From the NCBI RefSeq assembly GCF_001422405.1, contig NZ_LMMV01000022.1, forward strand, positions 238,628 to 302,627: DNA of 64,000 nucleotides, in the 5' to 3' direction. How positions within the stretch are numbered: the stretch's first letter is position 1; every line of letters starts with the position of its first letter. Below are positions 52,369-62,875 of the stretch, piece after piece. The position numbers and the translations under genes were made by a program. The notes below the pieces were generated by a model. The model was not told where the DNA came from. It ran no database searches and saw only the letters and a list, made by a program, of their open reading frames with translations. The DNA is from Pseudorhodoferax sp. Leaf267 (lineage in GTDB: Bacteria; Pseudomonadota; Gammaproteobacteria; Burkholderiales; Burkholderiaceae_C).

Positions 52369-53268
52369 TTACGGCGTGCCGGCTCCCGGCACGTCGACCA
52401 CGGTGGTCCAGATCGCCGCCTCGCGCGCTGCCTTGCGCGCGGCCTCGTGGAAGTCGGGCGCCACGCACAGGCACAGCGTGCGCCGGTCCGGCCCGGCCAG
52501 CGTGAGCGCGAAGCAGCCCATGTTGCCGGTGGAGATGCTTTGCAGGATCTCGCCGCCCGGCGCCATGCGCACGGCGCGGTGGCCCACGGCGTCGGCGAAC
52601 CACACGGCGCCCTCGGCGTCGAGCACGGCCCCGTCGGGCGCGGCCTTCAGGCTGCCCAGCACGGCCGGCACGTCGCGCATCGTCGGCAGATCGCCGAACC
52701 GGGCCCAGTCGCGTCGTGGGCCCAGCGTGCCGTCCACGCGCACGTCGAAGGCCGAGATGCGGTTGCCCATGGTCTCCACCACGATCAATGTCTTGCCGTC
52801 CGGCGTGAGCATGGAGCCGTTCGGAAAGTACAGGTCCTCGGCCGCGATGAAGGCCGTGCCGTCGGGCTCCACGCGTGCGAGCCGGGCCAGCGCGGGCGCG
52901 CCGCCGCCCATGAGGTCGAAGCCGAAGTTGCCCACATAGGCACGGCCCTCGCGGTCCACCACCATGTCGTTGACATGGCCGCCGGCAATGCCCGAGAGAT
53001 CGGCGTGCTGCACGAGGCGGCCGTCGGCCTCGCGCCGCATGATCTTGCGCTCGCGCATGGAGACGACGAGCAGCCGCCCGTCCGGCAGCCAGCCCAGGCC
53101 CGAGGGCTGGCCCGGCACCTCGGCGATCTGCTCGACACGGCCATCCAGACCGACGGCGATCACCTGGTGCGTGTAGAAGTCCGACAGCCAGAGCCTGCCC
53201 TCGTGCCAGCGCGGCCCCTCGAAGAAGGTGTAGCCGGCGATGAGTTCTGAGAAGCGCGGTTCGGTCAT
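52369..53268 (-). CDS. SMP-30/gluconolactonase-family lactonase
   Basis: A 299-residue six-bladed beta-propeller lactonase (regucalcin-like). Metal-binding positions fit: Glu17 in YTFFEGPRWHEGRLWLSDF, Asn in GGHVNDMVVDREGRAYVGN and Asp in the NGSMLTPDGKTLIVVETMGN region. It probably opens a sugar- or hydroxy-acid lactone. It starts 13 nt after the upstream SBP gene, so it is in the same transcript as the amino-acid-type binding protein, in a neighbourhood with Bug proteins and a DapA-family enzyme that suggests organic-acid catabolism. Confidence 0.9.
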   Translation of the reverse strand: MTEPRFSELIAGYTFFEGPRWHEGRLWLSDFYTHQVIAVGLDGRVEQIAEVPGQPSGLGWLPDGRLLVVSMRERKIMRREADGRLVQHADLSGIAGGHVNDMVVDREGRAYVGNFGFDLMGGGAPALARLARVEPDGTAFIAAEDLYFPNGSMLTPDGKTLIVVETMGNRISAFDVRVDGTLGPRRDWARFGDLPTMRDVPAVLGSLKAAPDGAVLDAEGAVWFADAVGHRAVRMAPGGEILQSISTGNMGCFALTLAGPDRRTLCLCVAPDFHEAARKAAREAAIWTTVVDVPGAGTP

Positions 53269-53281
53269 GTCGTCTCCTTGT

Positions 53282-54175
53282 TTACTTGGCGTAGGCTTCG
53301 AGTGGCTTGTCGTTGGGCTCGCGGAAGAGTTGCTGCAGCGTGTCGCTCATGGGCAGGTTCAGGTTGGCGTTCTTGGGCGGGATCGGCGACATGAACCACT
53401 TGGTGTAGAGCTTGGCGGCCTCGCCCGACTGCATGAACTTGCGCAGCGCATCGTCCACGGCCTTCTTGAAGGCCGGGTCGTCCTTGCGGAACAGCAGCGC
53501 GATGGGCTCGGAGGCCAGGGCTTCGCCGACGATGTGGTAACCCGTGGGGTTGCGGCCGTTGGCGATCAGGCCGGCCAACAGGTTGTCGTCCAGCACGAAG
53601 GCGTCGGCGCGGCCCGACTCCAGGATCAGCATGCTGTCGAAGTGGTCCTTGCCCAGCACCGTGGGGATGTCGATGTTCTTGTTCTTCGCATAGGTGCGCA
53701 GCAGCTGCACGGCCGTGGTGCCGGTGGAGGCGGCCACGGTGCGGCCGGCCAGCTGGTCGAACGAGGTGATGCCCGAGTCCTTCTTCACGGCCATGCGGAC
53801 CTGGCTCACGTAGCTGGTCAGCGCGAAGGCCACCTGTTGCTGGCGCGTGAGGTTGTTGGTGGTGGGGCCGCAGCCGATGTCCACCGTGCCATTGCCCACC
53901 AGCGACATGGTGTTCTGCGCGGTCAGCGCCATGTACTCGCGCTTGGCAGTCGGGGCGATCTCCTTGAGCACGTGTTCGCACAGCTCGACGTGGTAGCCCA
54001 CGTACTGCGCATTGGCGCCCAACGCATAGGCCATGGGCGCAGAGGCTTCGCGCACGCCCAGCACCACGGTGCCGGTGGACTTGATCTTGTCGAAGGTGCT
54101 GGTGGCGGGGTTGCCCTGGGCCGAGGCGGCGCAGGCCAGCGAGGCGAGGGCGATGGAAAGGAAGAGGCGGTTCAT
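53282..54175 (-). CDS. Amino-acid-type ABC solute-binding protein (GltI-like, family 3)
   Basis: A 297-residue periplasmic binding protein. The signal peptide is about 1-19 (ends ASAQ). The mature chain has FDKIKSTGTVVLGVREASAP, VGYHVELCEHVLKEIAP, NGTVDIGCGPTTNNLTRQQQ and LAGRTVAASTGTTAVQLLRT, the order found in GltI-type glutamate/aspartate proteins (SBP_bac_3). No permease or ATPase genes are adjacent, so it is an orphan. It is co-transcribed with the SMP-30 lactonase and divergent from a Bug-type gene. Confidence 0.9.
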   Translation of the reverse strand: MNRLFLSIALASLACAASAQGNPATSTFDKIKSTGTVVLGVREASAPMAYALGANAQYVGYHVELCEHVLKEIAPTAKREYMALTAQNTMSLVGNGTVDIGCGPTTNNLTRQQQVAFALTSYVSQVRMAVKKDSGITSFDQLAGRTVAASTGTTAVQLLRTYAKNKNIDIPTVLGKDHFDSMLILESGRADAFVLDDNLLAGLIANGRNPTGYHIVGEALASEPIALLFRKDDPAFKKAVDDALRKFMQSGEAAKLYTKWFMSPIPPKNANLNLPMSDTLQQLFREPNDKPLEAYAK

Positions 54176-54345
54176 GTTGTCTTTCTGGGGCTCATGTCGG
54201 CTGTAGCGCAGCCGCGTGGCTGCAGCGGCCACCTTAGCAGCCGGCCCGGTGCCACTTGCCGTTGCCCGCCTGGGGCTTTCACGGATTGCTGCATGATCCG
54301 GCAACCCGCCCAATGCGCGGTTCATTGAAGTTCAGGAGTCATTGC

Positions 54346-55320
54346 ATGTCGTTTCCCTCTGTCTCGCGGCGCTCGGCGCTAATGCTCGCGCTGGCGGCTG
54401 CCGCGCCCTTGCCAGCGCTGGCCCAGAGCAGCTTTCCCAACAAGCCCATCAAGCTGGTGATCGCCTTCCCCGCCGGCGGGCCGACCGACATCACCATGCG
54501 CCAGCTGGCCGCCAATGCCTCCAAGGTGCTGGGCCAGACCGTCATCATCGAGAACAAGCCGGGCGCGGGCGGCACGCTGCCGGCGCAGGCGCTGCAGATC
54601 TCGCCGGCCGACGGCTACACCATCGCGCAGATTCCGCTCGGCGTGTTCCGCCTGGCCTACACCACCAAGGTGGGTTGGGACCCGATCAAGGACATCAACT
54701 ACGTCATCAACGTCACGGGCTACGCCTTCGGCATCGTGGTGCCGGCCGACAGCCCGTTCAAGACCTGGCAGGACTTCGTGGCCTATGCGAAGGCCAACCC
54801 CGGCAAGCTGACCTACGGCTCCACCGGCACGCTGACCAGCCCGCACCTGACGACCGAGCGCATCGCGCAGGCCGCCGGCATCGAGTTGCAGCACGTGCCT
54901 TACAAGGGCAGCGCCGACCTGATGCTGGCCGTGGTCAGCGGCCAGCTCATGGCGGCAGCCGACTCCACCGGATTCGCACCGCAGGTCGAGGCCGGCAAGC
55001 TGCGCGTGCTCAACACCTGGGGCGCCAAGCGCCTGGCCAAATTCCCCGATGCGCCCACACTGAAGGAGCTGGGCATCGACATCGTGCAGAACTCGCCCTT
55101 CGGCATCGGCGCACCCAAGGGCACGCCGCCCGAGGTCGTGAAGAAGCTGCATGACGCGTTCAAGCAGGCCATGGAAGACCCCAGCTACGTGGCCGCACTC
55201 GACAAGTACGACATGCTGCCCGACTACAAGAGCTCGGCCGAGTACACCAAGTTCGCGCAGGACACGCTGGCGCGCGAGAAGGCCATCATCGAAAAGCTGG
55301 GCCTGGCCAAGCCGCAGTGA
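54346..55320 (+). CDS. Bug-family tripartite tricarboxylate-type binding protein
   Basis: A 324-residue periplasmic protein of the Bug (TctC) family, which binds carboxylates or other small solutes. The signal peptide is about 1-27 and ends ALAQ. Landmarks are IKLVIAFPAGGPTDITMRQL, TVIIENKPGAGGTLPAQALQ, GSTGTLTSPHLTTERIAQAA and VPYKGSADLMLAVVSGQL, the two ligand-contact loops. Such proteins are amplified in Burkholderiales and usually lack linked TctA/TctB genes, as here. AGGAG lies upstream of the ATG. Divergent from the GltI-like gene. Confidence 0.93.
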   Translation: MSFPSVSRRSALMLALAAAAPLPALAQSSFPNKPIKLVIAFPAGGPTDITMRQLAANASKVLGQTVIIENKPGAGGTLPAQALQISPADGYTIAQIPLGVFRLAYTTKVGWDPIKDINYVINVTGYAFGIVVPADSPFKTWQDFVAYAKANPGKLTYGSTGTLTSPHLTTERIAQAAGIELQHVPYKGSADLMLAVVSGQLMAAADSTGFAPQVEAGKLRVLNTWGAKRLAKFPDAPTLKELGIDIVQNSPFGIGAPKGTPPEVVKKLHDAFKQAMEDPSYVAALDKYDMLPDYKSSAEYTKFAQDTLAREKAIIEKLGLAKPQ

Positions 55321-55351
55321 GCATGGCGGGCCAACGCGGCATGATCGCGTG

Positions 55352-55660
55352 ATGGCCCCACCCCCGACAGACGAATGGCAGGTCGTGCACGTGCAGCCGC
55401 GCGCGCCGGCCAAGCCGGCCGTGGGCGCGCCCTGCAACGGCTGCGGGCTGTGCTGCCTGGCCGAGCCCTGCCCGCTGGGCGTGCTGCTGTCGCGCAGGCG
55501 GCATGGCGCCTGCAGCGCGCTGCGCTGGGATGATGGGCAGCAGCGCTACCTGTGCGGCGCGCTGGACAGGCCCTGGCTCGCGCCCCTGGCCAGGCGCTGG
55601 ATCGCCGCCGGCATCGGCTGCGACGCGGACATCACTCCGCTTCGATCCCTGCCGCCTTGA
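55352..55660 (+). CDS. Small Cys-rich protein (YkgJ-like cluster)
   Basis: A 102-residue protein with the cluster GAPCNGCGLCCLAEPCPLGV (five Cys) and two later cysteines (ACSAL, YLCGALD). The arrangement resembles YkgJ-type proteins thought to bind zinc or iron, but it is shorter and I cannot assign a function. It starts 31 nt after the Bug gene stop and its 3-prime end overlaps the convergent Bug gene by 29 nt. Confidence 0.75.
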   Translation: MAPPPTDEWQVVHVQPRAPAKPAVGAPCNGCGLCCLAEPCPLGVLLSRRRHGACSALRWDDGQQRYLCGALDRPWLAPLARRWIAAGIGCDADITPLRSLPP

Positions 55661-56591
55661 TGATCCGGCCCCAGCGGTCCAGCTCGGCCAGCTGGAACTT
55701 GGCGAGTGCGTCCGGCCCCAAGAAGGCCGCTTCCTGACCGGTCTTCTCGATCACCTGCTGCACGTTCGGCGCGGCCAGCGCCAGGCGCACCAGATCGGAC
55801 AGCCTGGCCACCACCGGCGCGGGCGTGCCGGCTGGCGCATACAGCGCGTTCCAGTAGCCGAACTCGTAGCCCGGCAGCGACTCGTTGATGGCCGGCACCT
55901 CGGGCGCCAGCGGCGAGCGCTTGGGGCTGCTCATGCCCAGTGCGCGCAGCTTGCCGGCCTTGACCTGCGGCAGGCTGGTCGTGAGGTCCACGATCATGAG
56001 GTCGATCTGGCCGCCGACCAGGTCCAGCACGGCCGGCGGGTTCGCCTTGTACGGCACGTAGTTGAACTTCGTGCCCGTGGCCTGCTGGAACAGCTCGGTG
56101 GCGATCTGCGCCGACGAGCTGCCCGAGCCGTAGTTCAGCTTGCCCGGCGAGGCCTTGGCCAGCGCCACCAGCTCGGACACGTTGTTCGCCTTGAGCTGCG
56201 GGTGCACCACCAGCGCCAGGTAGCCGCGCGCCAGCAGTGCCACCGGTGCGAAGTCCTTGATCGGGTCGTAGGCGATCTTCTTGAGCAGGTGCGGGTTCGC
56301 CGACTGCGTGGTGTTGGTCGTCATGAACAGCGTGTAGCCGTCCGGCGGGGCCTTGGCCACGTACTGCGCGGCAATGCTGCCGAAGGCGCCGGCCCGGCTC
56401 TCCACGATGACGGTCTGGCCAGAGAGCCGCGTGATCTCGGCGCCCATGGCGCGCGTCAGGCCGTCGGTGGCGCTGCCGGGCGTGGAGCCGATGACGATGG
56501 TGATGGGCCTGGCCGGCCAGGCCGGGGCCTGGGCAAAGCTGGCGGTGCAGATCGTGCAGGCGAGCGCGATCAGCGCGCGACGTGTGCGCAT
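55632..56591 (-). CDS. Bug-family binding protein (second copy)
   Basis: A 319-residue Bug-type periplasmic binding protein. Signal peptide about 1-20, ending SFAQ. Motifs are ITIVIGSTPGSATDGLTRAM, TVIVESRAGAFGSIAAQYVA, NYGSGSSSAQIATELFQQAT and VPYKANPPAVLDLVGGQIDL. It diverges clearly from the plus-strand copy at 54346, so the two likely bind different ligands. It lies 44 nt downstream of the DapA-family gene in the same minus-strand unit. Both genes have a CGAGGAGA ribosome-binding context. Confidence 0.92.
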   Translation of the reverse strand: MRTRRALIALACTICTASFAQAPAWPARPITIVIGSTPGSATDGLTRAMGAEITRLSGQTVIVESRAGAFGSIAAQYVAKAPPDGYTLFMTTNTTQSANPHLLKKIAYDPIKDFAPVALLARGYLALVVHPQLKANNVSELVALAKASPGKLNYGSGSSSAQIATELFQQATGTKFNYVPYKANPPAVLDLVGGQIDLMIVDLTTSLPQVKAGKLRALGMSSPKRSPLAPEVPAINESLPGYEFGYWNALYAPAGTPAPVVARLSDLVRLALAAPNVQQVIEKTGQEAAFLGPDALAKFQLAELDRWGRIIKAAGIEAE

Positions 56592-56635
56592 GGTGTGTCT
56601 CCTCGGGTGAAAGAAAAGGGGAAAGGGCGTGCGGG

Positions 56636-57553
56636 TCAGCGCAGAAGATTCCAGCCGTCCAGCAGCGCGCGCAGCTGTTGCTGCTGCGCGTCTGCCAGGG
56701 GCCAGGCCGACGGCGCGCGCGTGGCGCCGCAGTCGTTGCCCATGAGCTGCAGCGCGGTCTTGACCACGGTGACGTTGGTGCCGTTGTTCTCCTGCGCGCG
56801 CAGGTCCTCGAACGGCAGCATCTCGGCGATCAGGCGCTGGGCCAGCGGGTAGTCGGCGGCTTCCAGCGCGTCGTGGATGGCGACGGAGCGCTGCGGCAGC
56901 ACGTTGATCAGGCCGGACGTGAAGCCGCGCGCGCCCACGGCGTACAGCGGCGGCGCCCAGACCTCGGCCAGCCCGCCGACCCAGGCCAGGTCGCGGTCGG
57001 CCGTGCGGCGCATCGCCGCAGCCAGCACCAGCGGCGTGGGCGACGCCCACTTGATGCCCACGACCTCGGGGATGCGGCACAGCGCCTCGATCGCGGCCAG
57101 GCCGATGTTCTCGTTGCGCAGGTACAGCACCACCGGCAGGCCGCCGCCCGCGTCGGCAATGGCCTGCACATAGGCCACCACGCCACGCGGCGAGACGAAG
57201 GGGTCGGGCGGCTGGTGCACCATCAGCGCGTCGGCACCGGCCGCGCGCGACACGCGGGCCAGCGCGCAGGCCTCGTGCACGCTGCGGCCCACGCCGGCCA
57301 ACAGTGGCACGCGGCCGGCCACGCAGTCGGCCGCGATGTGGATGGCCTGCTCGGCCTCGGCCGCCTGCAGGCCGTAGAACTCGCTGGTGTTGCCGTTGGC
57401 CACCAGCACGTGCACGCCGGCCTGCACGGCGCGCTCGACCACCGGGCGCAGCGGCGCGGCGGCCACGCGGTCGTCCTTGTCGAACGGCGTCACCAGGATG
57501 CCGGAAATGCCGTTCAGCGCCTGGCGCAGCGCGGGGCCTTGGAAGGTGGCCAT
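56636..57553 (-). CDS. Dihydrodipicolinate-synthase-family aldolase/dehydratase (KdgD-like)
   Basis: A 305-residue TIM-barrel enzyme of the DapA/NanA family that forms a Schiff base with a 2-oxo acid. The catalytic Tyr144 (VVLYLRNENIG) and Lys168 (GIKWASPTP) are present. The phosphate/substrate loop is ANGNTSEFYGL, different from DapA's GTTGE. This variant resembles 5-dehydro-4-deoxyglucarate dehydratase and related 2-keto-sugar-acid enzymes more than lysine biosynthesis. The gene is first in the minus-strand unit with a Bug gene and is divergent from a LysR regulator, consistent with catabolism of an imported acid. Confidence 0.9.
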   Translation of the reverse strand: MATFQGPALRQALNGISGILVTPFDKDDRVAAAPLRPVVERAVQAGVHVLVANGNTSEFYGLQAAEAEQAIHIAADCVAGRVPLLAGVGRSVHEACALARVSRAAGADALMVHQPPDPFVSPRGVVAYVQAIADAGGGLPVVLYLRNENIGLAAIEALCRIPEVVGIKWASPTPLVLAAAMRRTADRDLAWVGGLAEVWAPPLYAVGARGFTSGLINVLPQRSVAIHDALEAADYPLAQRLIAEMLPFEDLRAQENNGTNVTVVKTALQLMGNDCGATRAPSAWPLADAQQQQLRALLDGWNLLR

Positions 57554-57616
57554 GGTTGTTCTCCTCGGGTGTGTTGATGCGGGTGCTACTCTAGAAAGCG
57601 CCGCCTGTCCCGTCCA

Positions 57617-57631
57617 ATCCAAATCGGCGAT
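57617..57631. promoter_or_regulatory. Candidate LysR box
   Basis: ATC-N9-GAT, which is a T-N11-A motif with dyad symmetry, in the 100-bp divergent region between the LysR gene and the DapA-family gene. It is 22 nt upstream of the LysR GTG. Confidence 0.45.
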
Positions 57632-57653
57632 CCCGCCATCCAAGTTCTGAATC

Positions 57654-58541
57654 GTGTTCCAGCTCTCCCAACTGCGCTGCTTCGTTGCCGTGGCCACCGA
57701 GCTGCATTTCGGCCGTGCCGCCACGCTGCTGCACATGACGCAGCCACCGCTCACGCGCCAGATCCAGCTGCTGGAGCACGAGGTCGGCGTGCGCCTGCTG
57801 GAGCGTGCCGGTGGCACCGTGCGGCTGACGCCGGCCGGCGCCACCTTCCTGCGCGAGGCCGAGGACATCCTGCGCCGCAGCCAGGCCGCCATGCAGGCCG
57901 CGCGCCGCGCCATGCGCAGCGATGCCGGCACGGTCACGCTGGGCTTCATCGCGGCGGCCAGCTTCGCCGTGCTGCCGCAGGTGCTGGCCGCGATCCGCGA
58001 CGCGCTGCCCGACGTGCAGGTGGTGCCGCGCGAGATGCAGACCGTGGACCAGCTCGACGCGCTGGCCGCAGGCCGCATCGACCTGGGCCTGGTGCGGCCG
58101 TTCGCGCCGCGCAGCTTTGCCGACAGCGCCACGCTGCTGCGCGAGCCGCTCGTGCTGGTGGCACCGCGCGGCCACGCGCTGGCCGAGGGCGGCCCGCTGC
58201 CGCTGGCCGCGCTGGAAGGCCAGGCCTTCATCGAATACTGCCCGTCGGAGACGCGCTACATCTACGAGCTGATCGCCGGCCGCTTGCGTGCCGAGGGCGT
58301 GGCGCCCGACACCGTGCAGACGCTGAGTCACACGCACTCGATCCTGGCGCTGGTCGATGCCGGCTGGGGCGTGGCGCTGGTGCCGCATTCGGCCATGCGG
58401 CTGGGCCTGGCGAACCTGGCGTTCCGCCCGTTGCGCGACCCGGCCGGCCTGCATGCCGAGCTGCACCTGGTCTGGCGGCGCGAGAGCCGGCACGCGGTGG
58501 CCAACACCGTGCGCAGCGTGCTGCAGCAGGCGTTCGCCTGA
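57654..58541 (+). CDS. LysR-family transcriptional regulator
   Basis: A 295-residue LysR-type regulator. The N-terminal winged helix (about 1-62) contains LRCFVAVATELHFGRAATLL and QPPLTRQIQLLEHEVGVRLL. The inducer-binding domain (about 90-295) begins GTVTLGFIAAASFAVLPQVL. The GTG start at 57654 is required, because a stop lies close upstream. It is the expected activator of the divergent DapA-family/Bug operon, sensing the acid or its metabolite. Confidence 0.93.
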   Translation: MFQLSQLRCFVAVATELHFGRAATLLHMTQPPLTRQIQLLEHEVGVRLLERAGGTVRLTPAGATFLREAEDILRRSQAAMQAARRAMRSDAGTVTLGFIAAASFAVLPQVLAAIRDALPDVQVVPREMQTVDQLDALAAGRIDLGLVRPFAPRSFADSATLLREPLVLVAPRGHALAEGGPLPLAALEGQAFIEYCPSETRYIYELIAGRLRAEGVAPDTVQTLSHTHSILALVDAGWGVALVPHSAMRLGLANLAFRPLRDPAGLHAELHLVWRRESRHAVANTVRSVLQQAFA

Positions 58542-58553
58542 GGAGCAGGACGG

Positions 58554-59351
58554 TCAGCGCGCGGCGCGCTGCGCCAGCACCAGCCGCGCGAACTCGGCGA
58601 AGCCCGCGCCACGTTCGCCGTCCGTCACATAACGCGGCAGCTGCGCGAGCTGCGGCACGAAGCGCGCGATGTTGGCCACGCCCACGCTGTGGGCGAAGGC
58701 GCCGAACATGCGCTGGTCGTTCGTCGAATCGCCCACGTAGGCCCAGCGGTCGATCTCGGCGTCCAGATCGCGCTGCCACAGCTCGCGCACGATCCAGCGC
58801 GCGCCCTGCAGCTTGTCGTGCTCACCGTACCAGCCGTTCACGTGGATGGAACTGACGGTGGCGTGCATGCCCGCGTCGCGCATAGCCTGCAGCACGGCGT
58901 CGATCTGCGCCGCGCCGAGTTGCTCGAACTCGCTGTGGTCGATGGCGATGTCGGTCTCGCGCCCCGGCGAATCCGTGGCGCGGCGCGCACCCGGAATGCT
59001 GCGCTCGATGTGGTGCAGCACCTGCTGCATGCGCGCGAAGTTCGCACTGCGCGTGGCGGCGTCCTGCTGGTGGCGCTTCTCCACGCTGCCATCGGCCCGG
59101 CGCAGCAAGGCCACCGCGCCGTTCTCGGCCACGATGGCGTCCACCGGCCAGGTCGGTGCGAACGGCAGGCTCCAGCCCACCGAGCGGCCCGTGATCGGCA
59201 CGACTGCCAGGCCCGCGGCCTTCAGATCGGCCAAGGCCTGCAGCGCATCGGGCGTGATCGCGCCTTCGGTGGTCAGTGTGTCGTCGATGTCGGTAAGGAC
59301 GCCGACGAGGCCGGCGCAGGCGGCGGCCGGGAAGGCAGAGAGTGCTTGCAT
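58554..59351 (-). CDS. HAD-superfamily phosphatase (Cof/sucrose-phosphatase-like)
   Basis: A 265-residue HAD subfamily IIB hydrolase. Motif I is VLTDIDDTLTTEG (Asp21, Asp23). The C2 cap follows, and motif IV is YVGDSTNDQRMFGAF. The fold resembles Cof-like phosphatases and mannosyl-3-phosphoglycerate or sucrose phosphatases, which act on sugar phosphates. It begins 11 nt after the glycosyltransferase stop, so the two are co-transcribed, suggesting a sugar-linked role. No clear ribosome-binding site. It is convergent with the LysR gene. Confidence 0.85.
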   Translation of the reverse strand: MQALSAFPAAACAGLVGVLTDIDDTLTTEGAITPDALQALADLKAAGLAVVPITGRSVGWSLPFAPTWPVDAIVAENGAVALLRRADGSVEKRHQQDAATRSANFARMQQVLHHIERSIPGARRATDSPGRETDIAIDHSEFEQLGAAQIDAVLQAMRDAGMHATVSSIHVNGWYGEHDKLQGARWIVRELWQRDLDAEIDRWAYVGDSTNDQRMFGAFAHSVGVANIARFVPQLAQLPRYVTDGERGAGFAEFARLVLAQRAAR

Positions 59352-59362
59352 GGTGGAGGTTG

Positions 59363-61102
59363 TCAGGGCGCACGCCGTGCGGACACACGGTAGAGCTGCA
59401 CGGCGCCATCGGTGTGCAGGCGCTCGAACCAGTCGTCGAACGCAGGGTGGGAGACGACACCGGGCGCCCGCGCCGTGTCGATCACGAAGGCATCGAAACC
59501 TTGCGAGGCGAGCTTGCGGTGCAGGGCCTGCGGCGCGAGATGCTGGACATCCCGGTAGCGCCATGGCCCGAAGACTTCGCCCCAGACGGGCTGAGGTGCG
59601 TAGTAGAGCGAGTCTTCCAGCCCGAGCTGGTAGAGGCGGCCCACCGGGTGGGCGCGCACGTGCTCCCACATGGCGTAGCCGTTGACCTCCCTGCGCAGCA
59701 GCGACGCCCGGGCTTCGGGCGTTGCCGCGATGCGCTGGCCTTGCTTGTAGATTGCCGAGCTCGCGGCGATGCCCAGCGCGGCCAGCAGCAGCCCGGCCGT
59801 GCCACGCGCCAGCGGCAAAGGCCAGCGCGCGACCAGGCGGCGCGCCAGCGGCTGGCAGCTCGCGACCGACAGCAGGGCAAGCAGGGGATAAGCCGACATC
59901 AGGTAGCGCGGGTAGCGCGAACTCAGCAGCCAGACCAGCAGCATCCAGCCGCACAGCAGCATGGCGCCGCGCGCCGAGGCCGAGCGGCGCAGCGCGGGGA
60001 CGCAGGGCGACAGCAGCGCCGGCCACAGCAGCCAGTGCGGAAGGCCCGCGTTGCGCCGCAGGTCGTCGAACTGCGCCTTGTGGTCGCCGGCGTCCCAGTC
60101 CGTGAAGCCGAACACCGGGCCGCCGATCGGATTGAACGGGTCGCCCGTCACGATGGCGTTGCGCGCATACCAGTACAGCGACGGCAGGGCGAGGCTGGCC
60201 AGCACCATGGGCCAGGTCGAGGCGCGCCGCTCGTGCCACAGCAGGGCCAGCGCGAAGAACGGCAGCAGGGCCAGCACCTGGTACTTGGAGCCCAGCGCGG
60301 TGCCGAGCAGCAAGCCGCTCACCACCCACCAGGGCCGCGCGCGGCGCGTGCGCGCCTGGTCGAGCGCGATGGCGCTGGCCAGCACGAACAGCGTGACACC
60401 CATGTCGATGTAGGCGCTGTCGAACTCGCCCTTGGTCAGCGTGAGCCAGACGATGGCGGCCGCGCACCCGGCGATGCGGCCCAGATGCAGGGCGCCGAGC
60501 CCGTAGACCAGCCAGGCCGTCAGCCAGCCGGCTGCGGCATGCAGCAGATGGGGCAGGACGTCGTTGCCGAACAGCAGCGCGGCCGCGTAGAGCAGGTCGA
60601 AGTTGTACGGGAACCAGGGGTAGCGCAGCCAGGGATTGACCTGCAGCCGGCCGCTGTCGGCCCACTGCTGCGCGTGGGGCAGGTGGTACATCAGCTCGTC
60701 CCAGGCCGTGGGCGGAGCCAGGGGCTTGAGCAGCAGCGAGGCGATGGCCAGCGCCAGGCATGCCAGCGCGATGCGATCGCCGAACGCCAGGGGCACCGCG
60801 GGGGCGGCCGGTGCGGCCCGCGCAGTGTGCCGCATCTGCCAGGCCTGGTGGCCCGCGGCCAGCAGCCCCAGCAGCACGAGGGCCGCGACCCAGTGCGGCC
60901 GCAGCAGGCCGGCGATGGCGAGCGCCTGCAGCACGCAGATGGCCATGCCCAGGCCCACGGTCGTGGCGACCGGGGTCGTGAGGCCGGGTGGCAGAGCGGC
61001 GGCCCGCAGCCGCGCCAGGGCCACGCTTCCCATGCCCCAGCAGCCCAGCAGCACCGCCACCAGGAGGGCGTACTGCGAAACGGCGAACACGGCTGCGTGC
61101 AT
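59363..61102 (-). CDS. PMT/ArnT-type (GT39-like) membrane glycosyltransferase
   Basis: A 579-residue polytopic membrane protein with about 10-12 helices. The first periplasmic loop has APPTAWDELMYHLPHAQQWA, where the acidic Asp-Glu pair is typical of PMT/ArnT catalytic loops. It continues VNPWLRYPWFPYNFDLLYAA, and a soluble C-terminal domain follows (about 460-579, LEDSLYYAPQPVWGEVFGPW). Such enzymes transfer sugars from lipid carriers to proteins, lipid A or glycans. The acceptor is unknown. Co-transcribed with the HAD phosphatase. Start at ATG 61102. Confidence 0.82.
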   Translation of the reverse strand: MHAAVFAVSQYALLVAVLLGCWGMGSVALARLRAAALPPGLTTPVATTVGLGMAICVLQALAIAGLLRPHWVAALVLLGLLAAGHQAWQMRHTARAAPAAPAVPLAFGDRIALACLALAIASLLLKPLAPPTAWDELMYHLPHAQQWADSGRLQVNPWLRYPWFPYNFDLLYAAALLFGNDVLPHLLHAAAGWLTAWLVYGLGALHLGRIAGCAAAIVWLTLTKGEFDSAYIDMGVTLFVLASAIALDQARTRRARPWWVVSGLLLGTALGSKYQVLALLPFFALALLWHERRASTWPMVLASLALPSLYWYARNAIVTGDPFNPIGGPVFGFTDWDAGDHKAQFDDLRRNAGLPHWLLWPALLSPCVPALRRSASARGAMLLCGWMLLVWLLSSRYPRYLMSAYPLLALLSVASCQPLARRLVARWPLPLARGTAGLLLAALGIAASSAIYKQGQRIAATPEARASLLRREVNGYAMWEHVRAHPVGRLYQLGLEDSLYYAPQPVWGEVFGPWRYRDVQHLAPQALHRKLASQGFDAFVIDTARAPGVVSHPAFDDWFERLHTDGAVQLYRVSARRAP

Positions 61103-61152
61103 GCGGGGCTACCGCTGGCTCGGGCAATCCTCAGTCGCTGGGCGGTGCAGCC

Positions 61153-62781
<1,629 letters not shown>

Positions 62782-62875
62782 AGCGCAGTTCCAGGTGAGA
62801 GGGCGGCGCAAGAGGTGCGGCGCCAGGGCGAAAGGGCGCTATTTTCGGCCAAATGGCCGATCGGCTGTGCGCCGC

